NCBI GenBank assembly: GCA_023459795.1
Contig: JAEWSP010000016.1
Location: 1 to 58,295, forward strand
DNA: 58,295 nt
Origin: Bacillota bacterium
GTDB lineage: Bacteria; Bacillota_I; Bacilli_A; RFN20; CAG-288
Reading direction: 5' to 3'
In this document: one piece after another, positions 21,515 through 30,811 of the stretch
How positions within the stretch are numbered: the first letter of the stretch is position 1
Layout: the number at the start of each line of letters is the position of its first letter
Program-made: the position numbers and the translations under genes
Notes under the pieces: generated by a model
What the model saw: the letters and a program-made list of their open reading frames with translations, nothing else
Database searches by the model: none
What the model was told of the DNA's origin: nothing

Positions 21515-23698
21515 ATGAACCTGATCATTGTCGAATCCCCGCATAAAAGCGAAGTCATCAACCGTTTCTTAGGAAAGGAATATACCGTTCTTGCTTCGAA
21601 AGGCCACATCCGTGACCTTGCAAGCACGGGCAAGATGGGACTCGGCGTAGATATCGCCGATAACTTCAAACCGACTTATTTCATCCCTGACGACAAGAAG
21701 GCGACAGTCAAGGAACTGAAGGCCGCCGTAAAGAAGGCCGACACGATCTATCTTGCAACCGATCCTGATCGCGAAGGAGAAGCTATTGCCTGGCATCTGG
21801 CACAGGTTCTCGATCTTCCGGTCGAGACGACGAAGCGTCTCGACTTCGAGGAAATCACCAAGTCCGGCATCACGGCCGCTCTGAAGACTCCCCGTACTAT
21901 CGATATGAACCTGGTCAAATCCCAGGAGACGAGAAGAATCATCGACAGGATCATGGGCTACCGCCTCTCCTCCCTTCTTCAGAAGAAGATCAAGAGCCGG
22001 AGTGCCGGCCGTGTCCAATCCGTCGTTCTGAAGCTGATCGTCGAGAAGGAGAAGGAAATCCAGGCTTTCAAGCCGGAAGAGTATTGGACGATCGATGCCC
22101 TTCTTGCCGCTAGCGGAAACAAGGAAGTCAAAGCCGACCTCTCTGCCATCCAGGGAAAGCCCGTCAAGCAGCTCGACATCAAGACCGAAGCAGAAGCCCA
22201 GAAGATCCTGGATGCCCTGACTCCGGAATTCGATGTCTCCTCCGTCAAGACGGAGCAGAAGTCGAAGGAGCCGTTCCCACCGTTCACGATGGCCACTATG
22301 GAACAGGCTGCCTACAGCCAGTTCCACTTCACGACCAAGAGAACTGCCGGAATTGCCCAGAAGCTCTACGAAGGCGAAGAAATCGATGGGAACTCCACCG
22401 GTCTTATCACCTATATGAGAACCGATAGCACAAGACTTTCCGGTGAATTCACGAATGCTGCTTTCTCCTTCATCCAGGCCGAATACGGAAAGGAATATGT
22501 CGGACACACCCATATGCAGAAGGCTAATGCCAATACGCAGGACGCCCATGAAGCTATCCGTCCGACGGATCTTACCCTTACTCCGGCGAAGGTCAAGCCG
22601 TTCTTGAGCACGGATGAATACCAGCTCTATTCCCTCATCTATGCCAGAGCCCTCTCTTCTTTGATGAAGGCCCGTGTCGATGAGGTCGAGAGCGTTGTTC
22701 TGACAAATGGCGACTACCAGTTCTCCTGCTCCACCAGCCATAACGTCTTCGAAGGTTACAGCAAGATCTACGGGAAGTTCGAAACCAAGAGCGAAGTTCA
22801 GGAGCTTCCGGAACTCAAGGAAGGGGATAAGCTAACCCTCATCAAGAGCGAGAAGACCCAGCATTTCACCAAGGCCCCTGCCCGTTACAACGAAGGCAAG
22901 GTCGTCAAGCTTATGCAGGACAACGGAATCGGCAGGCCTTCTACCTATGCCCCGACCATTTCTGCCCTCCAGGACGACAAGAGAAAGTATGTCGAGAACC
23001 AGAAGGGATCCCTCGTTCCGACGGAACAGGGAATGCTTACTTCCGACAAGCTGGAAGAATACTTCCCGAAGTACATGGATGTGAAGTATACGGCCGAAAT
23101 GGAGAACAAGCTCGATGAGATTGCTTCCGGAAACGTCAAGGAGAAGGAACTCCTCGCAACGTTCTGGAACGAGTTCGAGAAGCTCTTCGAAGAAGCCGAC
23201 AAGACGATGGAGAAGGTCAAACCTGTCGAAGTTGGAAGAACGTGCCCGAAGTGCGGTGCACCGCTTGTTATCCGGCACGGAAGGTTCGGTGATTTCGTCG
23301 GCTGCTCGAATTATCCTAAGTGCAACTACATCGAGAAGGAGAAGCCGGAAGTCGTCGAAGGCAAGGTCTGCCCGAAGTGCGGTTCTCCGCTTGTGAAGCG
23401 CCACTCCAAGAAGGGAGACTTCCTTGGCTGCTCGAACTATCCGAAGTGCAACTACATGGAAGATAAGGCTGGCAATGCCATCACCAGGGAGAAGAAGCCG
23501 GTCGTCATTCCGGAAGATGCTCCTCTCTGCCCACGTTGCCATAAGGGACACCTGATTGTGAAGAAGAGCCGCTGGGGCAAGGACTTCGTCGGCTGCTCTG
23601 CTTTCCCGAAGTGCCATTTCATGGCCAAGATCGTCGATCCGGAACATCCGTTCGACCATCTCGAGGAAGAAGCCGCCAAGCCCGAGAAGGATAAGTAA
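21515..23698 (+). CDS. topA: DNA topoisomerase I (type IA)
   Basis: The 727-residue enzyme relaxes negative supercoils through a 5'-phosphotyrosine link. The Toprim domain shows VESPHKSEVINRFLG and DPDREGEAIAWHLAQ. The active-site Tyr lies in ITYMRTDSTRLS, and QDAHEAIRPTD and GRPSTYAPTISALQ are also present. Three four-Cys zinc ribbons close the protein, each starting CPKCG or CPRC and ending GCSNYPKC or GCSAFPKC. ATG 21515 behind AGGAGG is chosen over an in-frame ATG at 21488. It has its own promoter and terminator. The family often follows dprA in Bacillota. Confidence 0.97.
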   Translation: MNLIIVESPHKSEVINRFLGKEYTVLASKGHIRDLASTGKMGLGVDIADNFKPTYFIPDDKKATVKELKAAVKKADTIYLATDPDREGEAIAWHLAQVLDLPVETTKRLDFEEITKSGITAALKTPRTIDMNLVKSQETRRIIDRIMGYRLSSLLQKKIKSRSAGRVQSVVLKLIVEKEKEIQAFKPEEYWTIDALLAASGNKEVKADLSAIQGKPVKQLDIKTEAEAQKILDALTPEFDVSSVKTEQKSKEPFPPFTMATMEQAAYSQFHFTTKRTAGIAQKLYEGEEIDGNSTGLITYMRTDSTRLSGEFTNAAFSFIQAEYGKEYVGHTHMQKANANTQDAHEAIRPTDLTLTPAKVKPFLSTDEYQLYSLIYARALSSLMKARVDEVESVVLTNGDYQFSCSTSHNVFEGYSKIYGKFETKSEVQELPELKEGDKLTLIKSEKTQHFTKAPARYNEGKVVKLMQDNGIGRPSTYAPTISALQDDKRKYVENQKGSLVPTEQGMLTSDKLEEYFPKYMDVKYTAEMENKLDEIASGNVKEKELLATFWNEFEKLFEEADKTMEKVKPVEVGRTCPKCGAPLVIRHGRFGDFVGCSNYPKCNYIEKEKPEVVEGKVCPKCGSPLVKRHSKKGDFLGCSNYPKCNYMEDKAGNAITREKKPVVIPEDAPLCPRCHKGHLIVKKSRWGKDFVGCSAFPKCHFMAKIVDPEHPFDHLEEEAAKPEKDK

Positions 23699-23705
23699 TC
23701 TAGAA

Positions 23706-23745
23706 GCCGCTTTCCCAAAAAAGGGAAAGCGGCTTTTTCTTTCTT
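23706..23745 (+). terminator. topA terminator
   Basis: GCCGCTTTCCC (23706-23716) pairs perfectly with GGGAAAGCGGC (23723-23733) around AAAAAA, with TTTTTCTTTC after it. Confidence 0.95.
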
Positions 23746-23759
23746 TTCCTCCTTTGCGT

Positions 23760-23765
23760 TATAAT
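23760..23765 (+). promoter_or_regulatory. -10 box of the NAD salvage operon
   Basis: A perfect TATAAT stands right after the topA terminator. It would start transcription near 23772, between the first in-frame ATG (23775) and the preferred start (23796). Confidence 0.55.
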
Positions 23766-23795
23766 TGAGTCGCAATGTTAGGAGCCTTGTTTGCT

Positions 23796-25337
23796 ATGGC
23801 AAAGAATCAAAAGCCGTCTATCCAAGTCGAACCTTACGTTCCGGATGAAGACTACGACAACCCAGCGATGGTAACGGACTTTTACGAGTTCACAATGGCC
23901 AACTGCCTTTTCCTTCACGGATACAAGGATACCGTGATGGTCTTCGATATGTTCTTCCGGGAGAATCCGGACAGCCTCGGATACTCCATCTCCTGCGGCC
24001 AGGCACAGCTCGTCAAATTCCTCCTCAACTACCACTTCACGAAGAAGGACCTTCTCTGGCTCAGGACGAAAGGGATGAGCGAGGAATTCTGCGACTATCT
24101 CAGCACCTACAAATGGGGCGGAGATGTCTATATGATGAAAGAAGGGACTGTCTGCTATCCGCAGGTTCCGATGGTCCGTATCGAATGCGATATGGTCGGC
24201 GCGATCCTGATTGAGACCTATCTCCTCCAGACGATGAACTTCCATTCCCTGATTGCTACGAAGGCTACCCGTATTTCGGGTCTTGCTACCCATACCCCGA
24301 GGAAGGTCATGGAATTCGGAACCCGTCGTGCACAGGGAGAATCCGCTGGCAACGAAGGCGCCTATGCGGCGATTCTAGGCGGCTGCATCGGTACGGCAGA
24401 CTGCCTTGCCGAAATGAAGTACGGCAGCGACGTCAAGGCTGTCGGAACGGTCGCCCACAGCTTTGTCGAGTTCTTCCCGACGGAGCTGGATGCTTTCCGC
24501 GCCTTTGCGGAGACTTATCCGAACAACGTCTCCCTTCTTCTGGATACGTATTCCATCTTCAAGCAGGGACTTCCGGATCTGATCCAGATTGATAACGAGA
24601 TGATCAAGAAATATCCGGATGATCCTACCAAGAGAGTCAAGTCTGCCCGTATCGACTCCGGAGACCTTGCCCGGGAATACAAGAAGCTTAGGAAGGCTTT
24701 GGACAAGGAAGGCAAGTCTTATATCAAGCTTGTCGCCTCTAACTCCCTGGATGAGAAGAAGATTGCCGATATGGAGATCTATGAGGATGCCCACTTCGAT
24801 TCCTATGGCGTCGGAGAGAACCTGATCACTTCGGCAACGGATCCTGTTTTCGGAGGAGTCTACAAGCTGGTTGCCATCAAGAACCAGGACGGGACCTATA
24901 CTCCGAAGATGAAGACTTCCGATTCCAGCTCCAAGGCAATCATCCCGGGCAAGCTTATGGCCTGGCGTATCTTCGATTCCGAAGACAAGGGACAGTGCGA
25001 CGTCATCTCCGCGGATGACGAAGTCATCGAGGAAGGAAAGCCGATCACGATCGTCGACCTCAATCCGGATGCCTTCACCAGGAGAAGAACCATCCTTCCT
25101 ATCCGTGTCGAGAAGCTGCTTGTTCCGTTCCTTGTCGATGGGAAGCTCGTCCAGCACATGCCTTCTATTCCGGAGAAGAAGGAATACATCAAGAACCAGC
25201 TGGAAAGACATGTCTGGGAGAGCGAACTCCGTCCGCAGCTTCCGCATCAGCATTATGTCGATATGACCGAAAAGGTCTATCAGAACCGGGAAAAGATGTA
25301 TGAAGACCTCCATGGAGGAACACTTCTCCACGATTAA
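23796..25337 (+). CDS. pncB: Nicotinate phosphoribosyltransferase
   Basis: The 513-residue enzyme joins nicotinate and PRPP to give nicotinate mononucleotide. Family marks are MVTDFYEFTMANCLFLHGYK at the start, HTPRKVMEFGTRRAQGESAG, VAHSFVEFFP, the Asp-Ser-Gly stretch ARIDSGDLA, and YGVGENLITSATDPVFGGVYK. ATG 23796 (MAKNQKPS) with AGGAG upstream is preferred over ATG 23775, which sits almost on the -10 box. It opens an operon with nadD and nadE. The absence of de novo NAD genes here suggests reliance on niacin uptake. Confidence 0.94.
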   Translation: MAKNQKPSIQVEPYVPDEDYDNPAMVTDFYEFTMANCLFLHGYKDTVMVFDMFFRENPDSLGYSISCGQAQLVKFLLNYHFTKKDLLWLRTKGMSEEFCDYLSTYKWGGDVYMMKEGTVCYPQVPMVRIECDMVGAILIETYLLQTMNFHSLIATKATRISGLATHTPRKVMEFGTRRAQGESAGNEGAYAAILGGCIGTADCLAEMKYGSDVKAVGTVAHSFVEFFPTELDAFRAFAETYPNNVSLLLDTYSIFKQGLPDLIQIDNEMIKKYPDDPTKRVKSARIDSGDLAREYKKLRKALDKEGKSYIKLVASNSLDEKKIADMEIYEDAHFDSYGVGENLITSATDPVFGGVYKLVAIKNQDGTYTPKMKTSDSSSKAIIPGKLMAWRIFDSEDKGQCDVISADDEVIEEGKPITIVDLNPDAFTRRRTILPIRVEKLLVPFLVDGKLVQHMPSIPEKKEYIKNQLERHVWESELRPQLPHQHYVDMTEKVYQNREKMYEDLHGGTLLHD

Positions 25338-25950
25338 GCCTGACGGGCTGGCCTTCTTCGGTGCCTTCAATCCGCCGACTATCGGCCATCTCCTATCGGC
25401 AGACAAGGCAAGGAAAGACCTATCCCTTTCGGAAGTCCTCTTCGTTCCTTCGAAAAGCCATTACATCGAGAAGACGGAAGGAAAGGATTTTGCCTTTTCG
25501 GAAGAAGAACGTCTTGCGATGCTTCTTGCTCTTTCTGCCTCTAGGCATTGGATGAAAGTCTATTCCGGAGAACTCCAGGAAGAAAGACAGCCCCGCACTT
25601 ACGATACCTTGCAAAAGATCTTCAAGGAGACAGGAAAAAGATATTCCCTCCTCTTCGGAAGCGACAAGCTTATGGAGCTGGAGACTGTCTGGAAACACCT
25701 TCCCGAGATCGGGAAGGAATTCGGATTCGTTGTCCTTTCTAGAAGCGGAAAGGATACGGAGAAGATCATCGCCAAGGATTCCTTCCTAGCAAGCCTCCGG
25801 CCTTTCATGACATTGGTGGAATCACCCCTTGAATGCCAGGGGATTTCCTCTACCAAGGCCAGATCCGCATATCTAAAAAAAGACTATAAGAGCCTGAAAG
25901 AGATGGTTCCCGAAGAAATCCTTGCAAAGCTAAAGGAGGAAGAAAGATGA
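25300..25950 (+). CDS. nadD: Nicotinate-nucleotide adenylyltransferase
   Basis: The 216-residue protein is a nucleotidyltransferase of the NadD type, making NaAD from NaMN and ATP. It shows GAFNPPTIGHLLSA (the HxGH-like site, TIGH here), EVLFVPSKSHY, SLLFGSDKLMELETVWKH and the ISSTKAR end motif. It overlaps pncB by 38 bases if translation begins at 25300. A second ATG at 25312 is possible. The NadE ATG overlaps its stop. A separate HD domain (YqeK-type partner) is absent. Confidence 0.92.
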   Translation: MKTSMEEHFSTIKPDGLAFFGAFNPPTIGHLLSADKARKDLSLSEVLFVPSKSHYIEKTEGKDFAFSEEERLAMLLALSASRHWMKVYSGELQEERQPRTYDTLQKIFKETGKRYSLLFGSDKLMELETVWKHLPEIGKEFGFVVLSRSGKDTEKIIAKDSFLASLRPFMTLVESPLECQGISSTKARSAYLKKDYKSLKEMVPEEILAKLKEEER

Positions 25951-27902
25951 AGAACAACAGGATCCTAGTCGGTACAGCGGTTATGCCGCTTGCCGTTGGC
26001 GATGTTTCCTTCAATGCCAGGAAGATAAAGGAAGTAATCCTGGAAGAGAAGAAGGCCACCCTTCTTGTCTTTCCGGAGCTTTCCCTTACCGGTTATACCT
26101 GCGGAGATCTTTTCCAGCAGGACGCACTTCTTGACGAAGCCGCCGCTTCCCTTCTCCAGCTTGCCGAAGCAACCAAGGGGAAAGAAGGATTCACGGCTGT
26201 CGTCGGTCTTCCTCTAAGGTTCCAGAACGGCCTTTATAATACGGCTGCTTTCCTTTCCGGCGGAAAGGTCTGCGGCATTGTTCCGAAAAGCAATATTCCG
26301 AACTACTCTGAATTCTACGAAGAGAGATGGTTCTTAAGCGGCAAAGACATTAGATCCCAGCACGTGCTTCTTGGAAAAGAGGAAGTGCCTTTCGGTACGG
26401 ATCTTCTTTTCGAGGACAGCAAATCCTCAGCCGTAATCGGTGCCGAGATCTGCGAGGACCTCTGGGTTCCGGATGCCCCGTCCAACCATATGGCAATCGG
26501 CGGAGCCAATATCCTGGTCAACCTTTCCGCTTCCGATGAGATCATCGGAAAAGCGGATTACCGCCGAAGCCTGGTCGTTCTGCAGAGTGCAAAGCTTTAT
26601 TCCGCCTACCTCTATGTCTCCAGCGGTACTTCGGAAAGCAGCACGGATTTGGTCTTCAGCGGCCACAGCCTGATCGCCCAGAACGGCAGGCTTCTTGCCG
26701 AGACGAACTTCCCCAAGGAATCGCCGTGTGTTACAAGAGCCCTTATCTCCTTGTCCGAAAGCGAGCACGACAGAAGACACCAGAATACGTTCGGAGCCTA
26801 TGACTCCTCCTATGTCCGGGTCCCTGTTGCTGTTTCCCCGTTTGGCGGATATGAACCGACCGTCGATGACTTTGCTTCCCGGATGAAGAAGGACGGCTTT
26901 GCCGTAGATCCTTTCCCCTTCGTCCCGAAGGATGAGAACGAACTCCGCAAGAGAGCAGAAAGCATCCTTTCTATCCAGGCCAACGGCCTAGTCACCAGAG
27001 TAAGGAAGACCGGGCTGAAGAACCTGGTGATCGGTGTTTCTGGCGGACTGGATTCGACTCTTGCCCTTTTGGTTATGGCAGAGGCAAGAAAGATCGAGCC
27101 TTCCATCAAGATCCTCGGATATACGCTTCCGTCAAAGGGTGCAACTTCCTCTAGGACAAAGAAGAATGCTATTGCCCTTATGAAGGCTTTGTCCGTGGAT
27201 GAAATACATGAGGTACCAATCGGCGTTACGGTCAAGAAGCATCTTCAGGACATCGGCCATCCTCTCGCCTATGAAGGGGAGAAGGACACCTGCTACGAGA
27301 ATGCCCAGGCCCGTATGAGGACCTATATCCTGATGGATATCGCCAATATGCGGCAGGGATTAGTCGTCGGAACCGGAGACCTTTCCGAGCTTGCGCTTGG
27401 GTGGTGCACCTATAACGGCGACCATATGTCCATGTACGGAGTCAACTGCAGCATTCCGAAGACCCTTGTGAAATACCTTGTGAAGGCATACAGCCAGTTT
27501 GCCAAGGACAGGAAGCTGGAGGAAATCCTTCTTTCCATCATCGATACCCCGATCACTCCGGAACTTGTTCCGACGAGCAAGGATACGATCGAGCAGAAGA
27601 CCGAGGAAGTGATCGGCAAGTACGACTTGAACGACTTCTATCTTTTCCATACGCTCCGCTACGGGGAAGACCCGGCTACGGTCCTTGCTCTTTCCTTGGT
27701 TGCCTATCCGGCCTTGTCGAAAGAAGAAAGCAAAAAGGCTCTCAAGAACTTCTATCTCCGCTTCTACCACAGCCAGTTCAAGAGAAGCTGTCTGCCGGAT
27801 GGCCCGAAAGTAGGTTCTCTTTCTCTGTCTCCGAGAGGCGACTGGCGTATGCCAAGCGATGCCTCGCCAGATATGGTCCTATCCCTTCTCGACAAGGCCT
27901 GA
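25947..27902 (+). CDS. nadE: Glutamine-dependent NAD+ synthetase
   Basis: The 651-residue enzyme has an N-terminal nitrilase-type glutaminase with Glu in FPELSLTGYTCG, Lys in VPKSNIPNYSEFYE and Cys in GAEICEDLWVP. The C-terminal ATP-pyrophosphatase synthetase domain has GVSGGLDSTLALLVM, TGDLSELALGWCTY and SHMSMYGVN-like NGDHMSMYGVNCSIPKT. It turns NaAD into NAD+ using ammonia from glutamine, as the last step of the pathway encoded by this operon. The ATG overlaps the nadD stop by four bases. Confidence 0.96.
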   Translation: MKNNRILVGTAVMPLAVGDVSFNARKIKEVILEEKKATLLVFPELSLTGYTCGDLFQQDALLDEAAASLLQLAEATKGKEGFTAVVGLPLRFQNGLYNTAAFLSGGKVCGIVPKSNIPNYSEFYEERWFLSGKDIRSQHVLLGKEEVPFGTDLLFEDSKSSAVIGAEICEDLWVPDAPSNHMAIGGANILVNLSASDEIIGKADYRRSLVVLQSAKLYSAYLYVSSGTSESSTDLVFSGHSLIAQNGRLLAETNFPKESPCVTRALISLSESEHDRRHQNTFGAYDSSYVRVPVAVSPFGGYEPTVDDFASRMKKDGFAVDPFPFVPKDENELRKRAESILSIQANGLVTRVRKTGLKNLVIGVSGGLDSTLALLVMAEARKIEPSIKILGYTLPSKGATSSRTKKNAIALMKALSVDEIHEVPIGVTVKKHLQDIGHPLAYEGEKDTCYENAQARMRTYILMDIANMRQGLVVGTGDLSELALGWCTYNGDHMSMYGVNCSIPKTLVKYLVKAYSQFAKDRKLEEILLSIIDTPITPELVPTSKDTIEQKTEEVIGKYDLNDFYLFHTLRYGEDPATVLALSLVAYPALSKEESKKALKNFYLRFYHSQFKRSCLPDGPKVGSLSLSPRGDWRMPSDASPDMVLSLLDKA

Positions 27903-27905
27903 TCC

Positions 27906-29444
27906 ATGGGGAAGCAGAAATGCCGTGCCGAAATCCTCTCCGACCAGGATCTGATGGATTTTCAGGAATACCTTGTTTCCGTAAAGGATTATTCCCCTAA
28001 GACTGCGGAGAGCTATAGTAGCGATATTGCCGGCTTTCTCCTCTTCCTCAAGGAGGAGGACAGGAGCAAGAAGGATGTAGACAGGCACCTGATCCGGAAA
28101 TACCTCGCCCGGGAAAGCCGGAACAGTATTTCCAAGACCTCTCTGAAGAGGGCTCTTTCCGCATTGCGGCATTTCTACCGCTACCTCGTAAAGGAAGGGA
28201 AGAGCAAAGACAATCCTTTCGAGCTTGTCTCTTTGCCGAAGACCGGAAAGAAGCTTCCGGATTTCTTGTCCGAGAAGGAAACAAACATGCTTCTAGACGG
28301 AAATCTGAAAAGAGAGGACAGGCTTGCCAAAAGGGACCAGGCGATCCTGGAAATCCTCTTTGCCTCCGGGCTAAGAGCAAGCGAGGTTATTAACCTCACC
28401 TGGAAGCAGATCGACTTCTCCGCAAGGACTCTTAGGATCCTAGGCAAAGGCAGGAAGGAACGGATCGTTCCTTTCAATGACTCCTGCCGGAATGCTCTTC
28501 TCTCCTATAGGACTGTCCTTTATCCGTTGCTTCTAAAAGGCCGGAAGACGGATCTTGTCTTCCTGGATTACAGGGGAGAGCAGCTGACCAACCGCGGGCT
28601 GGAGAAGATTGTCTCCTCTTCGGCTAGGAAATCCGGTTTTTCCTTGGCTCTCCATCCCCATATGCTCCGTCATTCCTTTGCTACGGAGCTGTTGAACAAC
28701 GGAGCGGATCTTAGGACCATACAGGAGTTTCTGGGGCATGCCTCCCTGTCGACGACCAGCATCTATACCCATCTTACCTATCAGGACCTGAAGAAAACAT
28801 ACGATTCCTGCTTCCCGAAGGCAAAGACAACCCTTCGCTTCAAGCCGATGCTTCTTTTCGCTCTTTCTTCTTTGCTGATGGAGGAAGAGTGCAGAAAGCT
28901 TGCTTTCTCCCGTCTTGTTGAGAAGGAGTTCCATACGGACAGAAGCGGAAAAGACGCTTATCTTCCGAAAGAGGAGAAGGATCAGCTTCTTCTCTCCCTT
29001 TCCGGAAGGAGAGACAGGAAAGAAGCCTTGGAAGAATACCATAAGGAGGAAGAAGACCTGTTCTTCCAGCTGGCAGAGGAGAAAAAGATTCCGCTTTGCC
29101 CCGGTCTACTGGAGTTCCTAGGAAGAGCGGAAGAGGCAGAGCTTCCTCTCTTCCTTCTTTCCCCGTACGGAAAAGAGAAGAACGGACAGCTTCTTCCTCC
29201 TTCTCTCCTTGCTTCCTTCAGGGTAGCAGAAGATATGCCCTCCCTTCTTGAGACCGGCCTTCTTCCGGAATGCACCCTCTTCCTCTCCGGAAGAGAGGAA
29301 GAGCTCCTGGATGCAAAAGACTCCGGCTTCTTTCTTCTTGCAAGAAGACTGGGCAGCGGAGAAAAAAGCCTCTTCTTATCCTTTGAAGACTATTCGCATC
29401 TTCCTAACGAACTGGAACAAAGCCTTTTTGTGGAAAAGAAATAA
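27906..29444 (+). CDS. XerC/XerD-type tyrosine recombinase fused to a degenerate HAD-like domain
   Basis: Residues 1-305 are a complete Xer recombinase: SAM-like N-domain, then catalytic Arg157 (GLRASEV), Lys181 (LGKGRKERIVP), His252/Arg255 (HMLRHSFAT), His278 (LGHAS) and Tyr287 (IYTH). About 200 further residues follow that no usual Xer has. They read like a HAD phosphatase of the beta-phosphoglucomutase group: KPMLLFALSSLL in place of the FDxDGxL site, a helical cap, PLCPGLLEFLGRA, LFLLSPYGK and CTLFLSGREEELLDAKDSG. Both catalytic Asp residues are missing (Ala319, Ser321). The recombinase half should resolve chromosome dimers or act in integration. The second half is probably structural or regulatory. 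It begins three bases after nadE. Confidence 0.85.
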   Translation: MGKQKCRAEILSDQDLMDFQEYLVSVKDYSPKTAESYSSDIAGFLLFLKEEDRSKKDVDRHLIRKYLARESRNSISKTSLKRALSALRHFYRYLVKEGKSKDNPFELVSLPKTGKKLPDFLSEKETNMLLDGNLKREDRLAKRDQAILEILFASGLRASEVINLTWKQIDFSARTLRILGKGRKERIVPFNDSCRNALLSYRTVLYPLLLKGRKTDLVFLDYRGEQLTNRGLEKIVSSSARKSGFSLALHPHMLRHSFATELLNNGADLRTIQEFLGHASLSTTSIYTHLTYQDLKKTYDSCFPKAKTTLRFKPMLLFALSSLLMEEECRKLAFSRLVEKEFHTDRSGKDAYLPKEEKDQLLLSLSGRRDRKEALEEYHKEEEDLFFQLAEEKKIPLCPGLLEFLGRAEEAELPLFLLSPYGKEKNGQLLPPSLLASFRVAEDMPSLLETGLLPECTLFLSGREEELLDAKDSGFFLLARRLGSGEKSLFLSFEDYSHLPNELEQSLFVEKK

Positions 29445-29487
29445 ATCCGGTATAGAATAATCCTGCATAGAAAAGGAGCACATGTTT

Positions 29488-30693
29488 ATGGATATCATCC
29501 GCAGGATCGAAGAGGGTCTTCTCTATATCGGAGCAGACGACAGGAAGATCGACAAGTTTGAGTCGACGATTTCTATTCCTAACGGCGTTTCCTACAATTC
29601 CTACCTGTTTTTGGATGAAAAGACATGCCTCCTAGATACAGCCGACCAGGATGTATCCAAGCAGTTCCTGGAGAACCTGGAAGCCGGGCTTTCGGGAAGG
29701 AAGCTCGATTACCTTGTCATCAACCATATGGAACCGGATCATGCCTACAACATCGGGGAAGTTCTTTTAAGGCATCCGGAGACCAGGATCGTCTCCAACA
29801 GCAAAGCCCTTCTTTTCCTCTCCCAGTTCTTCCCCAAGCTCGATCTTACCGGAAAGACTGTTGCCGTCAAGGAAGGGGACGTTCTTTCCCTTGGAAAACA
29901 TACCCTTTCCTTCTATCTAACTCCGATGGTCCACTGGCCGGAGGTAATGATGACTTTCGAGAAGGAGGACGGCCTTCTTTTCTCTGCCGATGCCTTCGGG
30001 ACTTTCAACACGCTGGACGGGAACCTTTTTGCAGACGATACGGACTTTTCTTCCCGGTACCTGGAGAGCGCCAGGAACTACTATGCCAACATCGTCGGAA
30101 AATACGGAGCCCAGGTCCAGATGGCTTTCAAGAAGCTTCCCTTTTCCTCAATCAAGATGATCCTTCCTCTGCATGGACCTATCTGGAGAAAGGATATCCC
30201 GTATATCCTCGATAAGTACCAGCATTGGTCGACTTATTCCCCGGAAGAAAAGGCAGCCAGCCTTTTCTACTGCTCCATGTACGGAAACACGGAAAACGCC
30301 GCCAGGCTTCTTGCCTCGATGCTCGGGGAAAGAGGAATGAAGGACATCCATGTCCTGGATCTATGCCGGAGCGGGATGGGAGAAGCGGTAGGGGAATCCT
30401 TCCGTGTCTCAAACCTTGTCCTTCTTGCACCGACTTATAACCTCACCCTTTATCCAGAGATGGATACGTATCTGACGGATATCCTAAGAATGGGGCTGAA
30501 GAACAGGAAGGTAAGCCTTGTTGCCAACGGCACCTGGGCACCGGTCGAGATGAAGCTGATGAAGGAGAAGCTGTCTACGGTTCCCGGCATGAAGATTCTT
30601 CCGACGGACCTGACGATCCTTTCTGCCCTTACGGAAAAAGACCGGGAAGTCCTTGGAAAGATGGCGGACGAAATTGTTTCTTCCCTCCGGTAG
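29488..30693 (+). CDS. fprA: Flavodiiron protein (FprA/ROO type)
   Basis: The roughly 401-residue protein reduces oxygen (or nitric oxide) to water with a di-iron site and FMN. Iron ligands are visible in NHMEPDH, MVHWPEVMM, FSADAFG and LPLHGPIW. The flavodoxin half begins near residue 260 with FYCSMYGNTENAARLLA and has APTYNLTLYPEM. The ATG at 29488 lies nine bases after AAAGGAG. An ATG two codons earlier (29482) is closer than ideal. A single gene with likely own promoter (TAGAATAAT near 29455). It fits an anaerobe that meets traces of oxygen. Confidence 0.94.
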   Translation: MDIIRRIEEGLLYIGADDRKIDKFESTISIPNGVSYNSYLFLDEKTCLLDTADQDVSKQFLENLEAGLSGRKLDYLVINHMEPDHAYNIGEVLLRHPETRIVSNSKALLFLSQFFPKLDLTGKTVAVKEGDVLSLGKHTLSFYLTPMVHWPEVMMTFEKEDGLLFSADAFGTFNTLDGNLFADDTDFSSRYLESARNYYANIVGKYGAQVQMAFKKLPFSSIKMILPLHGPIWRKDIPYILDKYQHWSTYSPEEKAASLFYCSMYGNTENAARLLASMLGERGMKDIHVLDLCRSGMGEAVGESFRVSNLVLLAPTYNLTLYPEMDTYLTDILRMGLKNRKVSLVANGTWAPVEMKLMKEKLSTVPGMKILPTDLTILSALTEKDREVLGKMADEIVSSLR

Positions 30694-30759
30694 TCCTGAT
30701 TCCGCACTTTTATTCCCGAAAACCTCCTATTCCTCCTTTTCATTCCAGAAGAAACTTCT

Positions 30760-30765
30760 TATAAT
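30760..30765 (+). promoter_or_regulatory. -10 box of cdaA
   Basis: TATAAT occurs 47 bases before the cdaA start, in the short gap after the flavodiiron gene. A -35 match is unclear. Confidence 0.45.
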
Positions 30766-30811
30766 TATATCGAGGTTTGCAAAGAGGTTTCTTTCCTGAA
30801 GAAAGGCTAAA

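Noticed and set aside
21569..22741. A 390-codon minus-strand frame inside topA
   Set aside because: topA is unambiguous, and the opposite frame shows no motif and is poor in start signals.
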